Of a stretch of 64,000 nucleotides of DNA, positions 10,046-22,463 are shown piece by piece; positions within the stretch are counted from its first letter, which is position 1, and every line of letters begins with the position of its first letter. Location of the stretch: the NCBI RefSeq assembly GCF_018873765.1, contig NC_057917.1, forward strand, positions 54,925,464-54,989,463, given 5' to 3'. Source of the DNA: Telopea speciosissima (taxonomy: Eukaryota > Streptophyta > Magnoliopsida > Proteales > Proteaceae). Under the pieces are notes generated by a model. The model was not told the DNA's origin and made no database searches. It saw only the letters and a program-made list of their open reading frames with translations. The position numbers were made by a program, and so were the translations under genes.

Positions 10046-10378
10046 TCTTTTTTGGTTGAGGAACGAGGAATTTCATTCAGGAAAATGGATTACACTCCTA
10101 CCGGGTACCACATGATGGGTAACTAAATAGGGATTGGAGTTGGGTCAAACAATCCTATCCGTCACAGATTGGGCCCTCCTGGCAAGGGTATCTGCAACCA
10201 CATTTGCAACCCTGGAAATATGACTAAATTGACAATCTTCAAAAAATGTCTTCAAATACTGGATATCTTCGATGATTGACCGAAGAAAAAGGGTCGAAGT
10301 CCCAGGTGGTTTGCCTATAGCTTCCACCACCTCAATATCACTATAAATATTAATGATCTTTCTGTTGCGTTTCAGCAA
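10046..10378 (-). pseudogene. 5'-truncated LINE: RNase H end
   Basis: A minus-strand frame from 10378 to 10145 reads like the RNase H domain found at the C-terminus of some plant L1-type LINEs: INIYSDIEVVEAIG, FLRSIIEDIQYL and HISRVANVVADTLARRA. After the stop, a short 3' tail ends in 'ctcaaccaaaaaa' near 10046, like a LINE 3' end. Imperfect direct repeats flank it (ctaattttgaaatg near 10019 and ctaattttaaaatg near 10432) and could be an old target duplication. The rest of ORF2 is absent. Confidence 0.6.
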
Positions 10379-10429
10379 TGATCTTGACCACGAACCAACT
10401 TATCCTTAGAAAATTAATTTTTCAATCTA

Positions 10430-11587
10430 ACTAATTTTAAAATGTTCTTGTCAATAACAGTATAAATGATCTTACCATTGCGTTTAAACTAGAGTCTCTT
10501 GACGTTCCAACCCAGTTTCAACAATGCACTTCTCAAATCAAAAAAGATTTTGACCATAAACCAACTTACCCGTAGAAAATTAACTTTTCAAACACATCAC
10601 TTGATCTTACTTTCCTTATGACACTTCAGTTTACTATGCAAATACTTTTGTGTAACTAAACAGAGTCTTAGAGATTACAAGTCATTGCATGAAATAGAAT
10701 TCAGCCATAACCGATTTGAGGGGAAATATTGCATGAAATGGAATTTGGCCATAATTGATTTAGATTGGACTCTTATAATAATACAAGGGAAAAAGAATGT
10801 TGGTTGGTTACGTGCAGTTTAAGCTCAGACACAGCCCCTCCAAAATGACTGCCACATCCCTTACGAAATGAAAAAAATCCATCCAATTAATCGACGCCCA
10901 TGTGTGTCCCCTCATTGGCCCCCACATTGGCCCCCACATTGTTGCAAGGACCACACGTCCAGACAGCGTTCTTCTTTCCATAATATAATTCTTTTTTTTT
11001 TTATAAATATAATATAATTATTGAGTGGATTGGAATTGAGCAGAGGTATGTTGAACACCATCATTATTATTATTATTATTATTGTTATTATTATTATTAT
11101 TATTATCATTGCCTTTCAGCCATAACCTAAGCTATTGCAATTTTTTTTGTTATTTTAAAAATAATTTATTAGAGGGAAAGGAAAAGTTAAAAGGAAAGCA
11201 TTAATACAAAGTATATCAATATAATAAATCCAATGAAAAATCATTTTCTTGATAATTTATTCCTCAGAACAGAAAATTTCCTTCTTTTATATATATATAT
11301 AATTGTCATATGACACTGATATTCCCTTTCATTGTGTGTCTTATAAGGATTACTTATGCATATCCAATTGCTATATGATATTGATATTTTTATCGATTTA
11401 TGTTAAAAATGACCTTCTACCTAATGCAATAAATAGTCCTTGATGTTCATAAAATTCAACATCTAGCTGTTGCTTTCATATTCAAACTTCGTTAGCTTTT
11501 AGGTAAGATGGAAAATGTAGCTGAAATTGTGGGTCCCCAAGTTTTAAGACTTTAGTAAAAGGATCAAGTTTTTCTTCACCTAAGTAT
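10430..11587. other. AT-rich spacer with (ATT)n microsatellite
   Basis: No gene recognised. A block at 10380-10426 (gaccacgaaccaacttatcc...) is repeated in diverged form at 10546-10591. An (ATT)n microsatellite lies at about 11062-11107. The minus-strand frame across it (poly-Ile) is an artefact of the repeat. Confidence 0.5.
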
Positions 11588-11812
11588 CATGGTTCAAGGT
11601 ATCGATATCAAATTAGGCTGATATGTATTGGTATTGTTGGTATCTGATATTGATACAATAATGATTTATCGATCTATATATACTAAGGGAAAATGGTTTA
11701 AATTTTCTTTTTGCTCAAAAAGTGAGGGCAAAATCATCCTAGACGGCCCATATCAGCCAATACTTATCAGTATCGGCCAGGATTGATATCGATCCCAATA
11801 CCATGATTTAAA
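11588..11812. mobile_element. Foldback repeat of the 'tatcggtatcg' family
   Basis: The left part (tcatggttcaaggtatcgat) is matched in inverted orientation at the right (atcgatcccaataccatgat). The interior is full of 'gatat/tatcgg' words. The same design recurs at 14171-14405 and, split by a Copia insertion, around 40105 and 45985. It has no frames. Confidence 0.45.
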
Positions 11813-12314
11813 TTCATGCCTAATATAGGTTTGAAAATACCCTTCCCTAGGCTAATCTAAAACGTTAAATGTACTTAAACGTGGAGATTCCCTCTTTCAC
11901 CTTGGGTGTAAAAAAACTCGATATTAAAAGGATTAAGTTTTCCTTCACCTATAGTGGAGAGAGAATCTCCTTACCAATGGTGATATAACTATATAATTGG
12001 ATTCTAAGTTCATCATTAACTACTCCACCTCCTATTGTGAGGTTGAAATACTTCTTGTTTTTGCCAATACAAAGGGTCAAATACGTCACTAATAGATTCT
12101 CTCTTCTCCATGGATGAGGAGAAACTAGGTCCAAAAGTGAATTATGATCCTTCTCAACGAAGAAAGAGGAGAGAAGAAAGACTAAGACAAAAAACATGAT
12201 GAGTCAATACAGAAGATCTTTATGATTGGATAATTTGAACCAATAGATCTAATGATATTTTTGGAACTCTAAACTCTAGATGAATGAAATTCAAGTAGAT
12301 TTTCTTATATCTTT
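11813..12314. other. No recognised feature
   Basis: AT-rich sequence. A minus-strand frame at 11949-12197 has no family features and is probably spurious. Confidence 0.45.
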
Positions 12315-12490
12315 TTATTGGAAAAAGGTTCTTGAGCCAACTGCAAAGGATACACTATCGTGTCTCTATCTCTCCCCTTATGTGAAATGATTTTTTTGTC
12401 CCTACGTATGAAATTATTTCGTCACTACTCATTATTATGCTCCTATATACCGCTTGCTCATAAATTCTCTCCCATTTTTATTATATAAAC
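12315..12490 (+). repeat. Dispersed repeat, copy 2
   Basis: Shares the block order with 11-175 (minus) and 60120-60300: 'ggaaaaaggttcttgagcc', 'gtgtctctatctctcccc', then 'cctatataccgcttgctca'. Non-coding. Confidence 0.35.
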
Positions 12491-14170
12491 CATTAGATTT
12501 ATATATATATATATATTATTTCTTCACCCATTTTTAGTCCCAAAAAAAGAACTTTTATTATTGAAATAAGAAAGGAAAAAAAAAAAGAATTAATAAACAA
12601 GTAAGTCCACCTTAATTGTATCATTAGGTTTAAAAAAAGGAAAAATCTTGTTGCAACCAAAGTTGATGAAAAGAAAATTGTAATCTTACTTTTTTGACCG
12701 TCTAGGATAACACAATTTTTTACACAACAATGAATTTCGCATAGCGCACGCCACCTTTACGCCCTGACACAGAGGTGCGTGAAATGACTATCGCATCCCC
12801 CCTAAACCCCGAAAATGACCAGGTGGTACGGTGATCATTTCACGCTCCCCTTTGTCAAGGTGCATGGATGGTGTGTCTGGCGTGACCAAGTGGCATTCTT
12901 TCTTGAGTTTCTTTCAATTCTTTTTTACCCATGCATTAAATAACTTTGAAAAATGAAACAAAACACAATCAAAAGAAGGTTACAACTTCAGATTCGCTGC
13001 TTTGGTGACAAGAATGTGCACCTCAAAAAAAAATGTGAGAGAGAAAGAGAGATTTAATTCGTAGGAAAAGAATCTCTCAGCCACCATTACAGGTATAGAA
13101 ACACCTCATTTTCTCTTTCTCTCATAAAATTATGTTGTTGCCCTCTTATGTACGATACCGTTTTGTCACATGCCCATAGGTGGGGTCACCTGACTTACTC
13201 GAGAACCATGTAGAGAGCGTGTCCATTTCATAACTAAATATATTGGCAATTGAAGCGTGAGGTTGGAAGTTTTTGACTTAAAAATTCAAGACTTGATTGA
13301 TACCTGTGATAGTAAATCCCATATTCATTCCTGAAATCTCTTGTGTTTTTTTTTTGGGTAGAAGGAAAAAGTGGGAAAACACACATGAGGAGGCCATGAG
13401 GCCCATGACCCACAAACTCAGCAAATCTCTAGTAAGAAAATCAATTATCAATCTTCGATCTCCTTTATTTGACCAATCGCCTTCCCCTTTTTGGGGGCTT
13501 TTCGTACGCTACTCTCTACACCACACACTCTTCTCCACTCTACCCCAGAAAAGATACTCTCGCTTTCAACGGCCCAGTGGGGGCCCATTAGGGCCCATTT
13601 CCCCATTCCAAAGCCTTCGAATCTCCTCGAGATTCCGCAGGAGAGAACAAAACCCTGACGACCCACGCGGTCCAACCTCAACCCTCAATCTCGAGTTGTA
13701 CAACAACGACCGGTTTGACCGTTTGTCTCTAATTTACAAATGAAGATAGTACACCAACGGCACGGTCTACTATAACCTGCACGTGCAATGGTGAAATGCA
13801 TTAAGCATGACGTCATCACATGTTTTCAAGGTGATGATTATCCCATACATCGATAAATGATTGTACGCCCGGATCATTATCTACTCTATTTCTTTGCCTG
13901 GTCTTTTTCCCTAAGTTCTTTTAATAAGGGGGCAAAAAATGATCACCCTACCCCCTATCCAAATTTGGGTGGGATCCACTCCCCCATATTAGAGAAATTG
14001 GGGGAAATGAACTGGGCAAAAAATGGAGTAGATAAGGACATGGTGTTACAATCTCACACGTGTGAAAGTGAAATGCAGTAAGTATGAATGTATGATGTCC
14101 TCACATGTTTGAGTTCGATTGTCATTGCTGATTTCGATTGGATTGAAATCAATCGGACCAATCCGGTTTG
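12491..14170. other. No recognised gene
   Basis: AT-rich spacer. Around 12770-12870 there is a short inverted match (gcgtgaaatgac / gatcatttcacgc) suggesting another MITE remnant. A plus-strand frame at 13297-13743 (148 codons) has mixed composition with no motif I recognise; I do not call it a gene. Confidence 0.45.
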
Positions 14171-14405
14171 ATCATGGTTTTAGTGCACGGTATTAGATCG
14201 GGTATCGATCACCTGCAAAATTGATACGACATGGATCGGCCATATTAGACAAATTTGCCCTTGGTTTCTTTTAAAAACACATGATTTTTGACTATTTTAC
14301 CTCCCTTGTCGTACCCTGTCACCTATATGGTATCAGGATCGATGAATAACAGAACCATTACATATCACCCGATACGTGATACAATACTGATACCTCAAAC
14401 CACGG
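14171..14405. mobile_element. Foldback repeat of the 'tatcggtatcg' family, copy 2
   Basis: Ends are 'gatcatggttttagtgcacggtat' and, inverted, 'gatacctcaaaccacggtcc'. The interior carries 'gatcgggtatcgatc' and 'cgatacgtgatac' words. It is related to 11588-11812. Confidence 0.4.
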
Positions 14406-15329
14406 TCCTAATTCCATTGTTGTAAACCCTAACAACTTAGAATCGATCAGAGTTGATTCTGATTAACACTGAGTCCGATTGATTTTGATTAACCTTGATT
14501 CTTTAGATTTATCAAGTATAGGACCAAATCAAAATCGAACAAACTGATTTGGATCTGATTCCATTCTTTTAAACTCTATGAGTTTATTATGACCATCATT
14601 GATTACGATTGATTCTAATTAACCTTGATTCCATAAGTCTAATCGATTGATGATCAATTCTAAGATAACTCAAATTAGAATTGATAGAGACTGAACGGGT
14701 GTCAATTGGTTAATTTGGTACGATTTTTGTTAAGTTGAACCATCGAGGGCCAAATCGAAGTTGATCTGATAAAGGAAGGCTTGGTTTTAATTTTCTCTTA
14801 TTGGATTTTTATTAGTTAGATATCAGTCTCCGGCCGATTCGGTTTACCATGCATTATAAATAAAGGGTAAGAAAACAGTAACGGATCGTGTAGCCTTTGC
14901 ACCAACGTAGTAGCTAGTCAATGAAAGTGCTCACAGAGATTGGTTTTGGATGTAATTTTCGATTCCACTGAAGACTTAAATGGTTTTTTCATGCACAAAA
15001 GCATTGATTTGTATCTAGACTTAGGAACCACACAATCAGTTAGCGTTCTTTTTCCCATAAACAAATATGGGATTTTTTATTTTTCATTTTTTGGATTTCA
15101 GGTTTATAATTTATACTAGTTAATCCGATATTTGGTTTCGATCGGCAAAATTTTTCAACCGATTTCATGATACCTTAAACCAAAGTCATCCCAATAAAAA
15201 ATTCGGTGGAATTCTGTTCCATTTTTTTGATTATTTGACCAGGTCGGTTTTGTTTTTCACAACCCTGACTGATTCTTTAAAACCCTGGTTGAGTTTGACC
15301 TGTGACGTATTATTATATGAGTTTTGTTT
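14406..15329. other. No recognised feature
   Basis: AT-rich spacer with repeated 'gattgattctgattaacc'-like words (about 14450-14650). A fragment of the 2203-2392 foldback end lies at about 15036-15055. Confidence 0.45.
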
Positions 15330-16330
15330 TTTTTTTTCTTATAAAAATAAAAGAAATATATTAAGCCGATACATGATTTACATATAGTTTATAGACAAAA
15401 TGAGACTTAAGGCTCTAGGTTTTTTGAGCCCAAAACAGGAAGATGGTAGACAAAAAATCATCCTGGATGTGATTGAAACCTACACTTGGGATCAATCCAA
15501 AATCTTCAAAAAATAATTTAAAGTAGACAAGGGCCAAGTGGATTGACTTAGAGATGGAAGAAAACCGCACAACAACATGTGAGAGCACCAAACTTCTTTC
15601 ACCTTTAGACTCATCTTTTTGGCATGAGCTAGACCTGTCACAATTTCAAAAAATTCAGGTTCTAGGTCGTGATGAGGATTAATATAACCTGCAATGATCA
15701 AAATGAATTTACCATCTAACAAAATGCAGAATGCCCAACCAAAGATCCTAGAACTCTGGAATTGGATATGATAAAGAAGTGACAGAGAGAAAATCTAAAA
15801 TAGGTAAAAATGATAAAAAAAGTGACGGAGAGAAAATCCTCAGAGTGATTAGTTACATCAAGGAATGAAATAGGGGGGGGAATAACTGAAGATCCTTCAA
15901 CCAACGTTCAATCTTCCTCATAACTAACAGAGGATTAGGCTTAATCGAATCAAACATAATACAGTTCTTGGAGTCCCAAATAAAACAACAAGTTATAATA
16001 AACACCAGAAAAAAAAAACCAATTCAAAGAAGACTTGTCAAGATTCCGATGCAACAAGGTGAAAATGCAAAAATGTTCCAAGGAGGGGTAAGAGAAAAAC
16101 TCGATTCTCAGACTTAGAGGACCAGCTGTCCATATATGTTTAATCCAATCATAAAAGAGGAAAGTATGCCAATAAATCTTGATACAAGTGCCACAAAAAG
16201 CACAAATAGGATCAATTTGAGTCTTTTTTAAAAGAGTATCCTTAACCGGAAGCCCTGCTTGAAATTTTTTTTTACCTTAGGATGAATTTAAGTTTCTAAA
16301 AAATCACCATGAGACAAGAGGTAAGAGGTA
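15330..16330 (-). pseudogene. Degenerate L1-type LINE 3' end
   Basis: On the minus strand a T-rich plus-strand run at about 15328-15340 is a poly(A) tail. Upstream of it (15722-15492), the frame MLDGKFILIIAGYINPHHDL and LEPEFFEIVTGLAHAKKM fits the RNase H region at the end of a plant LINE ORF2. Further upstream, near 16190-16250, broken frames resemble the zinc-binding segment that follows the RT domain (C..C spacing then H). There are many stops. The element is truncated well before the RT core. Confidence 0.55.
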
Positions 16331-16824
16331 AATCATGAGATGGAGAATTAGAGAGCAGAGAACATCAAGATTGTTACTTTGGGGCTCACCATTCCATGGC
16401 AAGCACTAGGCCGTGGGCCGTGCTGGTACTGGTACTCGGCCCAACCAAGCGCCAAATTCCAATCTTGTATATTGATTATAAAAATAACCCGACCGGAATA
16501 TTCGTAGCCCAAAGTTGGAAACCTTCTGGATTCCTCATGTCCAAACAGTCTTTGGGGTCGTCTGATAAAGCCAGGTGACCAATGCTGTGCCAGCAGTGCA
16601 ATAAGACATTGACAACCCCATGAAACTTTCCCGCTCCACCCCCCTTCTCTTTTCTTTGCCTCTTCCACTCCCTAAACGTTGACCCCATTAATGCTGCCCA
16701 TTTACTATGTTATCCTCCCCTCATTAATAGCTCTTTTTCCTTATTTTTCTTAATAATTAAGTAGAGGGGAAAAAAAAAAAATGCCCTAACAGCTGACATA
16801 GGATGGACCGATGGGGTAAGTATC
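16331..16824. other. No recognised feature
   Basis: Mixed-composition spacer. Overlapping open frames on both strands at 16348-16688 match no family I know. Confidence 0.4.
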
Positions 16825-16925
16825 AGTTACTCACATGGGGACATTGGGAACAGATCTGAACTCTCCATGGTGTGTGGGACCCATGCCCCATGGAGGGTTC
16901 AGATATGTCCCCCTTGTCCCCAAAT
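16825..16925. mobile_element. Short foldback element
   Basis: The segment 'gggacattgggaacagatctgaactctccatgg' pairs with the inverted 'ccatggagggttcagatatgtcccccttgtccc' around a loop of about 20 bases. It is probably a MITE or a MITE terminus. Confidence 0.45.
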
Positions 16926-17275
16926 AGGGAGCAGGAGGGGGAGGGGAAATGACAATTTTACCCTGTGAAATATATAAAAATTCCACCCTTGTTGATGCCA
17001 CCGGCCCACCACCATGACAATTAGATTATTACTCCTTCAAATAACATGGGGAAGAGCTTCAGTTTTAAGTTTAAATTGATAGAACCACAAATTGAACCCC
17101 AAAGTTTCTTTCACCCATGATCTCATGCATCCTGGTGCTTGGATGAGATTTCAAGAACAAAGATAAAGGTATTTTGTACATTCATCATATAAGGAGAGTA
17201 ATTATGAGATTACAACGGTTATCTTCACTCTTTTAAGGATTTTAATTCTCTCAAACTCCCTAAAATGTGCCATGC

Positions 17276-17440
17276 GGAGGTGCGGGGTGGAGATGTCAAC
17301 ACTTGATAGTTTGAACATCCAATAGTCTAATGTTATTGACTTCGTTTTTTTTTTTTTTTTCTCTTCTTTTCATTATTCTTGAGCTCGGCATCGTTGGATA
17401 TCCGAACTGTCAAGTGTTGACATCTCCACCCCGAACTATC
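17276..17440. mobile_element. Hairpin MITE, stem about 45 bp
   Basis: The left arm (17280-17324, core gtggagatgtcaacacttga) is matched almost perfectly by the inverted right arm (17393-17436, core tcaagtgttgacatctccac). The loop is about 70 bases and T-rich. The structure is long enough to be diced into small RNA if transcribed (inference). Confidence 0.7.
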
Positions 17441-18582
17441 TCGCTTTTAAGGAATTGGAGAAGATTGTTTTCCCTCTTTTTTCTAGCACAAAATGTCATT
17501 TGGATTTTATAACCTTCTAATTGGATTGAGAAAAGATATTTCAAATCTTCAACAATAGTGACAAAGTTAAAATAGTTACATTTTCTTTTTTGTTTTTTGG
17601 AGGTAAATAAAGAGTTACATTCACATTTTAGGAATCCAATCAGAGATCGAGTTCTCATTACACTTGGATGGGCATGGAGGAACATTGAAGGCCATTTTTG
17701 ACCTCCAACATATAAGGAAAGCAATGATGACTTAAGATTTGTAGATGAATTCTTCACTAAGAAAGGAGCTTTTAGGTTCAACTTGAAGTACTGCTTCCAT
17801 CCTATACACCAAAGAGTAAGGTGCAACCCCAATTAGATTGCGAATAGATGTTCGATATACCTAAAGTGCATACTAAAATTTGTTCGATCAGTTCAAAGAA
17901 TCACCTTCGTATTCTTGTTAGTTACTTCTTTTGTTCCATTGGTTTGTATTCAGTAAAGCGAAACATTTATGTCACTGTATTTAAAAAAAGAAAGAAAAAA
18001 TAAAAAAACAAAAAAAAAAGACTACCTAATCGCATGTGATATACAATTTCTACTGCCAGACATAAGGTCACACGAAATGATTGCCGCAACCCCATAAAAA
18101 AACAAAAATCCTTTAAAACACGAAAGTCATTTTGGCGATTGTAGCATTCTCTTTCCCAAAAAGAAAAACACTATTTCAATCACTTTCCACCTTAACTCCA
18201 ATAAACAAACGGGGCCACACAGGATCTTCAGTCACATGGCCTCGTTGTGTTTATTCTAAACAGCCACCAAAAATAGTTAAGTTGCATTTGGCCTTCCGTA
18301 AAAGAAAGGAATTTCCGATTCTTATCTCTCTCACAACTCACACAAGTCACACACAAAAGAAGGAAAAAAAAAATCGAACTCTATTATTATTCTATGATTT
18401 ATATTTTATACAAAATCTCTTTTTAATTTTAATTCGAGACCCAATCAATCAAAAATCATTTATCCCCAACCATTACGGAAATAATTCTGATGATCAGAAA
18501 ACGGAAGTAACGTCTCTTCAAGGCTTCTTCATCACTGACCTTGAAGAATTTATAACTCTCCTTATTCTGACGATCTCACTAC
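17441..18582. other. Region upstream of KCS
   Basis: AT-rich with A- and T-runs. The 176-codon plus-strand frame at 18132-18662 is low-complexity and overlaps the probable promoter region; it is not called as a gene. Confidence 0.45.
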
Positions 18583-18661
18583 TCCCTCTCTCTCTCTCTT
18601 TCCTCATGTCTTCTTCAGTTCTTCACGCTTCTCTGTCTCTCAATCAATCTTTCTCTCTCTA
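18583..18661 (+). promoter_or_regulatory. Pyrimidine-rich (CT) tract upstream of KCS
   Basis: CT-repeat tract ending about 100 bases upstream of the TATA-like box. Such tracts are frequent in plant core promoters and 5' leaders. Its role here is inferred from position only. Confidence 0.4.
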
Positions 18662-18763
18662 GTTTTTACTGGTTTTCTCTAATTTTAAATTGAATCGTCT
18701 TTGAATCAGTAAATGGAGTTGCTTAGCTAAGATTTTTGTTTCTTTCCTTTATTTTACTCGAAC

Positions 18764-18775
18764 TTATATATAAAA
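18764..18775 (+). promoter_or_regulatory. TATA box of KCS gene
   Basis: TTATATATAAAA lies 94 bases upstream of the KCS ATG. That would place transcription start near 18795-18805 and give a short 5' leader of about 70 bases. Confidence 0.6.
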
Positions 18776-18868
18776 CCACTACAGACTTCCATAGACAGAA
18801 TTACGGTCTCTGATTCATACTACCTGTACCTGTCTGCTAGTGTGTCCTCGTGTTAGACTTAGGAGACC

Positions 18869-20464
18869 ATGGGAGGAGGAGGAGGAGGAGGAGACGGAGC
18901 GGCTGAAGCCGACCACAATAGTTCTTCTGCAGCTGCTTCTGTTGGTGGTGGTAGCGCCGCCACTGCCACAGGCGTTCAGATCCAACCTAGTCGGAGGTTG
19001 CCGGATTTCTTGCAGAGTGTGAATCTGAAGTATGTCAAGTTGGGTTATCATTACTTGATCACTCATCTCCTAACCCTATGCCTCATCCCTCTCATGGTCG
19101 TGATCGTGATCGAGGCCGCTCAGATGAACCCAGAGGATGTCCGCCATCTCTGGCTTCACCTTCAGTACAATCTCGTCAGCGTCATCATCTGCTCTGCCTT
19201 CCTTGTCTCTGGCACTACCGTCTACATCATGACTCGCCCTCGCCCTGTCTACCTCGTCGATTACTCCTGCTACCGGCCTCCTTCTCGGCTCCAGGCTCGG
19301 TTCCACGAGTTCATGGAGCACTCTAGACTCACCGGAGACTTCGACGAGTCATCACTTGAGTTCCAGCGCAAGATCCTCGAGCGTTCCGGTCTCGGCGAGG
19401 AGACCTATGTTCCAGAGGCTATGCATTACCTCCCTCCTCGACCTTCCATGGCGGCTGCTCGTGAAGAGGCAGAGCAGGTCATGTTTGGCGCTCTTGACAA
19501 TCTCTTCCTCAACACCTCCATTAAACCCAAGGATATTGGGATTCTTGTTGTGAATTGTAGCCTCTTCAATCCGACGCCTTCGCTTTCCGCCATGATCATC
19601 AACAAGTACAAGTTGAGGGGGAACATCCGGAGCTTTAATTTGGGTGGGATGGGTTGCAGTGCTGGAGTCATTGCCGTTGACCTTGCCAAAGATATGCTCC
19701 AAGTGCATCGGAACACTTATGCGGTCGTCGTGAGCACAGAGAACATCACCCAGAACTGGTATTTTGGGAACAAGAAGTCGATGTTGATACCCAATTGCTT
19801 GTTCCGGGTTGGTGGCTCCGCTGTTCTGCTCTCCAACAAGTCCGCCGATAGGAGAAGGGCCAAGTACAAGCTTGTTCATATTGTTAGGACCCACAAAGGG
19901 GCGGACGACAAGGCATTTCGATGCGTTTATCAGGAGCAGGATGATGCAGGTAAAGTCGGGGTCTCTCTGTCCAAGGATCTAATGGCCATCGCTGGAGGGG
20001 CCCTTAAGACCAACATCACCACCCTGGGCCCGCTCGTCCTCCCAATTAGCGAGCAGCTTCTTTTCTTCGCTACTCTGGTTGCCAAGAAACTGTTCAATGC
20101 CAAAGTCAAGCCTTACATCCCTGATTTTAAGCTTGCTTTCAATCATTTCTGCATACACGCCGGAGGAAGGGCTGTGATTGATGAGCTGGAGAAGAACTTG
20201 CAGCTGCTACCCATACATGTTGAGGCTTCTCGGATGACTCTCCATCGATTCGGGAACACATCATCCAGCTCTATATGGTATGAGTTGGCCTACACTGAAT
20301 CCAAGGGGAGGATGCGTAAGGGTCAGCGTGTCTGGCAGATTGCTTTTGGGAGTGGTTTTAAGTGTAACAGTGCAGTATGGGAGGCCCTCCGCAATGTCAA
20401 ACCATCTCCCAAGAGCCCATGGGAAGATTGCATTGATAGGTATCCAGTGAATACAGTTGCATAG
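18869..20464 (+). CDS. KCS4-like: 3-ketoacyl-CoA synthase, KCS4-like
   Basis: An intronless 531-residue frame. It catalyses the condensing step of very-long-chain fatty acid elongation: acyl-CoA plus malonyl-CoA gives 3-ketoacyl-CoA, in the ER elongase complex, feeding cuticular wax, sphingolipid and storage-lipid chains. A Gly/Ser/Ala-rich leader (residues 1-40) precedes [20 protein letters not shown], then two membrane segments (about 62-84 and 101-120) and the condensing-enzyme domain. The catalytic cysteine is Cys263 in GGMGCSAG. The conserved His342 (THKGADD), His426 and His430 (HFCIHAGG), His459 and Asn463 (RFGNTSSS) are all present, so it should be active. The internal sequence ([31 protein letters not shown]) is closest to Arabidopsis KCS4 as I remember it, rather than FDH/KCS10 or KCS11. 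The start is in a strong context (ACCATGG). Length is close to the family's roughly 500-530. The exact subfamily is less sure than the family. Confidence 0.96.
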   Translation: MGGGGGGGDGAAEADHNSSSAAASVGGGSAATATGVQIQPSRRLPDFLQSVNLKYVKLGYHYLITHLLTLCLIPLMVVIVIEAAQMNPEDVRHLWLHLQYNLVSVIICSAFLVSGTTVYIMTRPRPVYLVDYSCYRPPSRLQARFHEFMEHSRLTGDFDESSLEFQRKILERSGLGEETYVPEAMHYLPPRPSMAAAREEAEQVMFGALDNLFLNTSIKPKDIGILVVNCSLFNPTPSLSAMIINKYKLRGNIRSFNLGGMGCSAGVIAVDLAKDMLQVHRNTYAVVVSTENITQNWYFGNKKSMLIPNCLFRVGGSAVLLSNKSADRRRAKYKLVHIVRTHKGADDKAFRCVYQEQDDAGKVGVSLSKDLMAIAGGALKTNITTLGPLVLPISEQLLFFATLVAKKLFNAKVKPYIPDFKLAFNHFCIHAGGRAVIDELEKNLQLLPIHVEASRMTLHRFGNTSSSSIWYELAYTESKGRMRKGQRVWQIAFGSGFKCNSAVWEALRNVKPSPKSPWEDCIDRYPVNTVA

Positions 20465-22339
20465 ATCAACCACAGCTTGATTAGAGACTCTTCATTCAGA
20501 AATCAGGACGATAGTTTCAGATACATTAGATTCTGTCTCACTATTTTATTCATGAGCGCTCTTTTTTATTTGACCATGAAAGTTATAATGTTACTTTCTC
20601 TGTTGTTTTAATTTCTTCTGTCTGTGTGTCTCAAGCACTATTATTGATTCTTGAACTGCTGTTCTTGTACTATAATGCTTTGGGATTTTTCAAGCTGAAC
20701 CCTTGTATTAGTATTAATCTGAAGATTCAATCCTTTGTTGCAATCTTATTCCGAAACTAATCTTGGTGTGCATGTCTATAATTGTCAATCAGAAAAATTC
20801 GGTGATATTAAAGGCAATTTTTGTCGTGTCTATAGATAAGAGGAGTAACTGGTTCTCTACAGAACCTCAAGTGAGTAGACCTATTGATAAGATTGAAACC
20901 ATCATTATTTATGACCATAATATTAATTTAATGACACAGAATCCTGCAGACTACTGCAAGAATTGTGTCACTAAAGGGAGAAACAATCTAACTTGATACA
21001 AACTTCTGTTACTGCTTAAAGAAAGTGAGAGACACTTTCCTTCCTACAATTGCCATTTCCCCATGGCCTTCTTCCCAGGGCTGTTGGCTATGGTAGATAA
21101 GCCTATCACAATGAAGAAATTTCCCTGTGAGTGGAATAAAATGATTGCTGAAGTTCAGGCTCCTTAGGGACTGAATTGCTTAAGCTCATGCTAGACGACA
21201 GTTGAACCTTGTGAATATCTCGTTCAACTGGGTTCTGAAATCGTGTAATTTTGAGTTCAGACAAGTTGACCAAAACTAGGGCAGGTAGGAGATCCACTTA
21301 CGTATGGGAGTATATTATTCATGAGTAGATTTTTTTTATATTTTTGCTCATGTAAAATATAGTTTCTGCTTTGGCTGTAGTTTACTTTATTGTATTGTTC
21401 TGCCGTACTTCTTTATTCCTCTATGTTCTTGCAGAAAAATTATTGCTCATAAAAGAAAAAAAGAGAAAGTGCAGAATTTTGGCATTTCAATTATTCATAT
21501 CAGTGTATTTTTTTCCCCTTAGGATAAATAACAACCCTTATTGAACATTGTCGCTCTTTCTTGAAGTGGTCTACTTAGTAAAATCTATTCTGGGTCATCC
21601 CCAGGGATGAGCTGAATGCCATTATTGCGGCTCAAGCTAGTATGGTCACTGCAACTATTTCAAACATGCAGTAAATCTATGTATTAAATGGCTCAAATGT
21701 TGTAACCCTATTTTCTGCTACTCTTTTTTTGCATAGAAAGGGTAAAGAAATGAGAATAAATGCACTGGATAATGTTGTTGTAAATTAGCAATTTGAAATA
21801 GAAAGCAAGCTTGGCAGCCCAAAAGAATATAGTATTGGAACTCACTAACCAAATGATTCTATAAATTGAATACAAGCATAACAATCATATTCATACCTCT
21901 CAGCTTATTTATAGGTTTTGATTTCTCTTACAAATAATCAATCTGTCATGACTTTAGTGCCATATTTTGGGACCGGATTTTAAATTCCTTTATGGAAACA
22001 AAGCTAGCTAGAAAATCTTTGCTACTCTCTATGGATATCAGATATATGTGTTCTTTTTGAAATCTTCACAATAAAGAATCCCAAAATATACCCAACCTTT
22101 GGCCATGCCTGCCACCCTGTAAGCGGGTTTCGTTGCATTCCTTTCCTTCCATATGAAGCATAGAATAGCAGATGGGAGAAGCAAACAATCTTTCATAGGC
22201 TTTGAAGATCCATTTCTACCATTTCGGCTGTCCAAAATATCTTTCAGAGCACCTTTTCTGTTTCAACTTCCCCCCCTCCCTCCCCCTTCTCATTCAACAA
22301 AAGATGCCAAACTTCTAAAGCATGCTTACAGTGTATGGG
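20465..22339. other. KCS 3' flank and spacer
   Basis: The first few hundred bases are T-rich and probably hold the KCS 3' UTR. No single poly(A) signal stands out. Beyond that I see no gene; the short frames around 20763-21300 and 22038-22353 have no family features. Confidence 0.5.
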
Positions 22340-22463
22340 AATTGGGAAGATGAAGAATAGATTTCTCCTCATAAAGATGAAGTATAAAGTATTGGGTAGA
22401 CAATTGGGAAGATGATGAATAGATTTCTCCTCATAAAGATGAAGTATAAAGTATTGGGTAGAC
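22340..22463. repeat. Tandem duplication, 62-bp unit x2
   Basis: Two adjoining copies starting AATTGGGAAGATGA and ending 'attgggtagac' (22340-22401 and 22402-22463). They are nearly identical (one mismatch seen), so the duplication is recent. Confidence 0.9.

Noticed and set aside
10912-11109. Poly-isoleucine minus-strand frame
   Set aside because: Translation of an (ATT)n microsatellite.
13297-13743. 148-codon plus-strand frame
   Set aside because: No recognisable domain, no promoter or splice context, surrounded by transposon debris; could be chance in a slightly GC-richer patch.
18132-18662. 176-codon plus-strand frame upstream of KCS
   Set aside because: Low-complexity, serine- and lysine-rich, with no family resemblance, and ending in the CT tract of the presumed KCS promoter.
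19352-19894. 180-codon minus-strand frame
   Set aside because: Antisense shadow of the well-supported KCS coding sequence.
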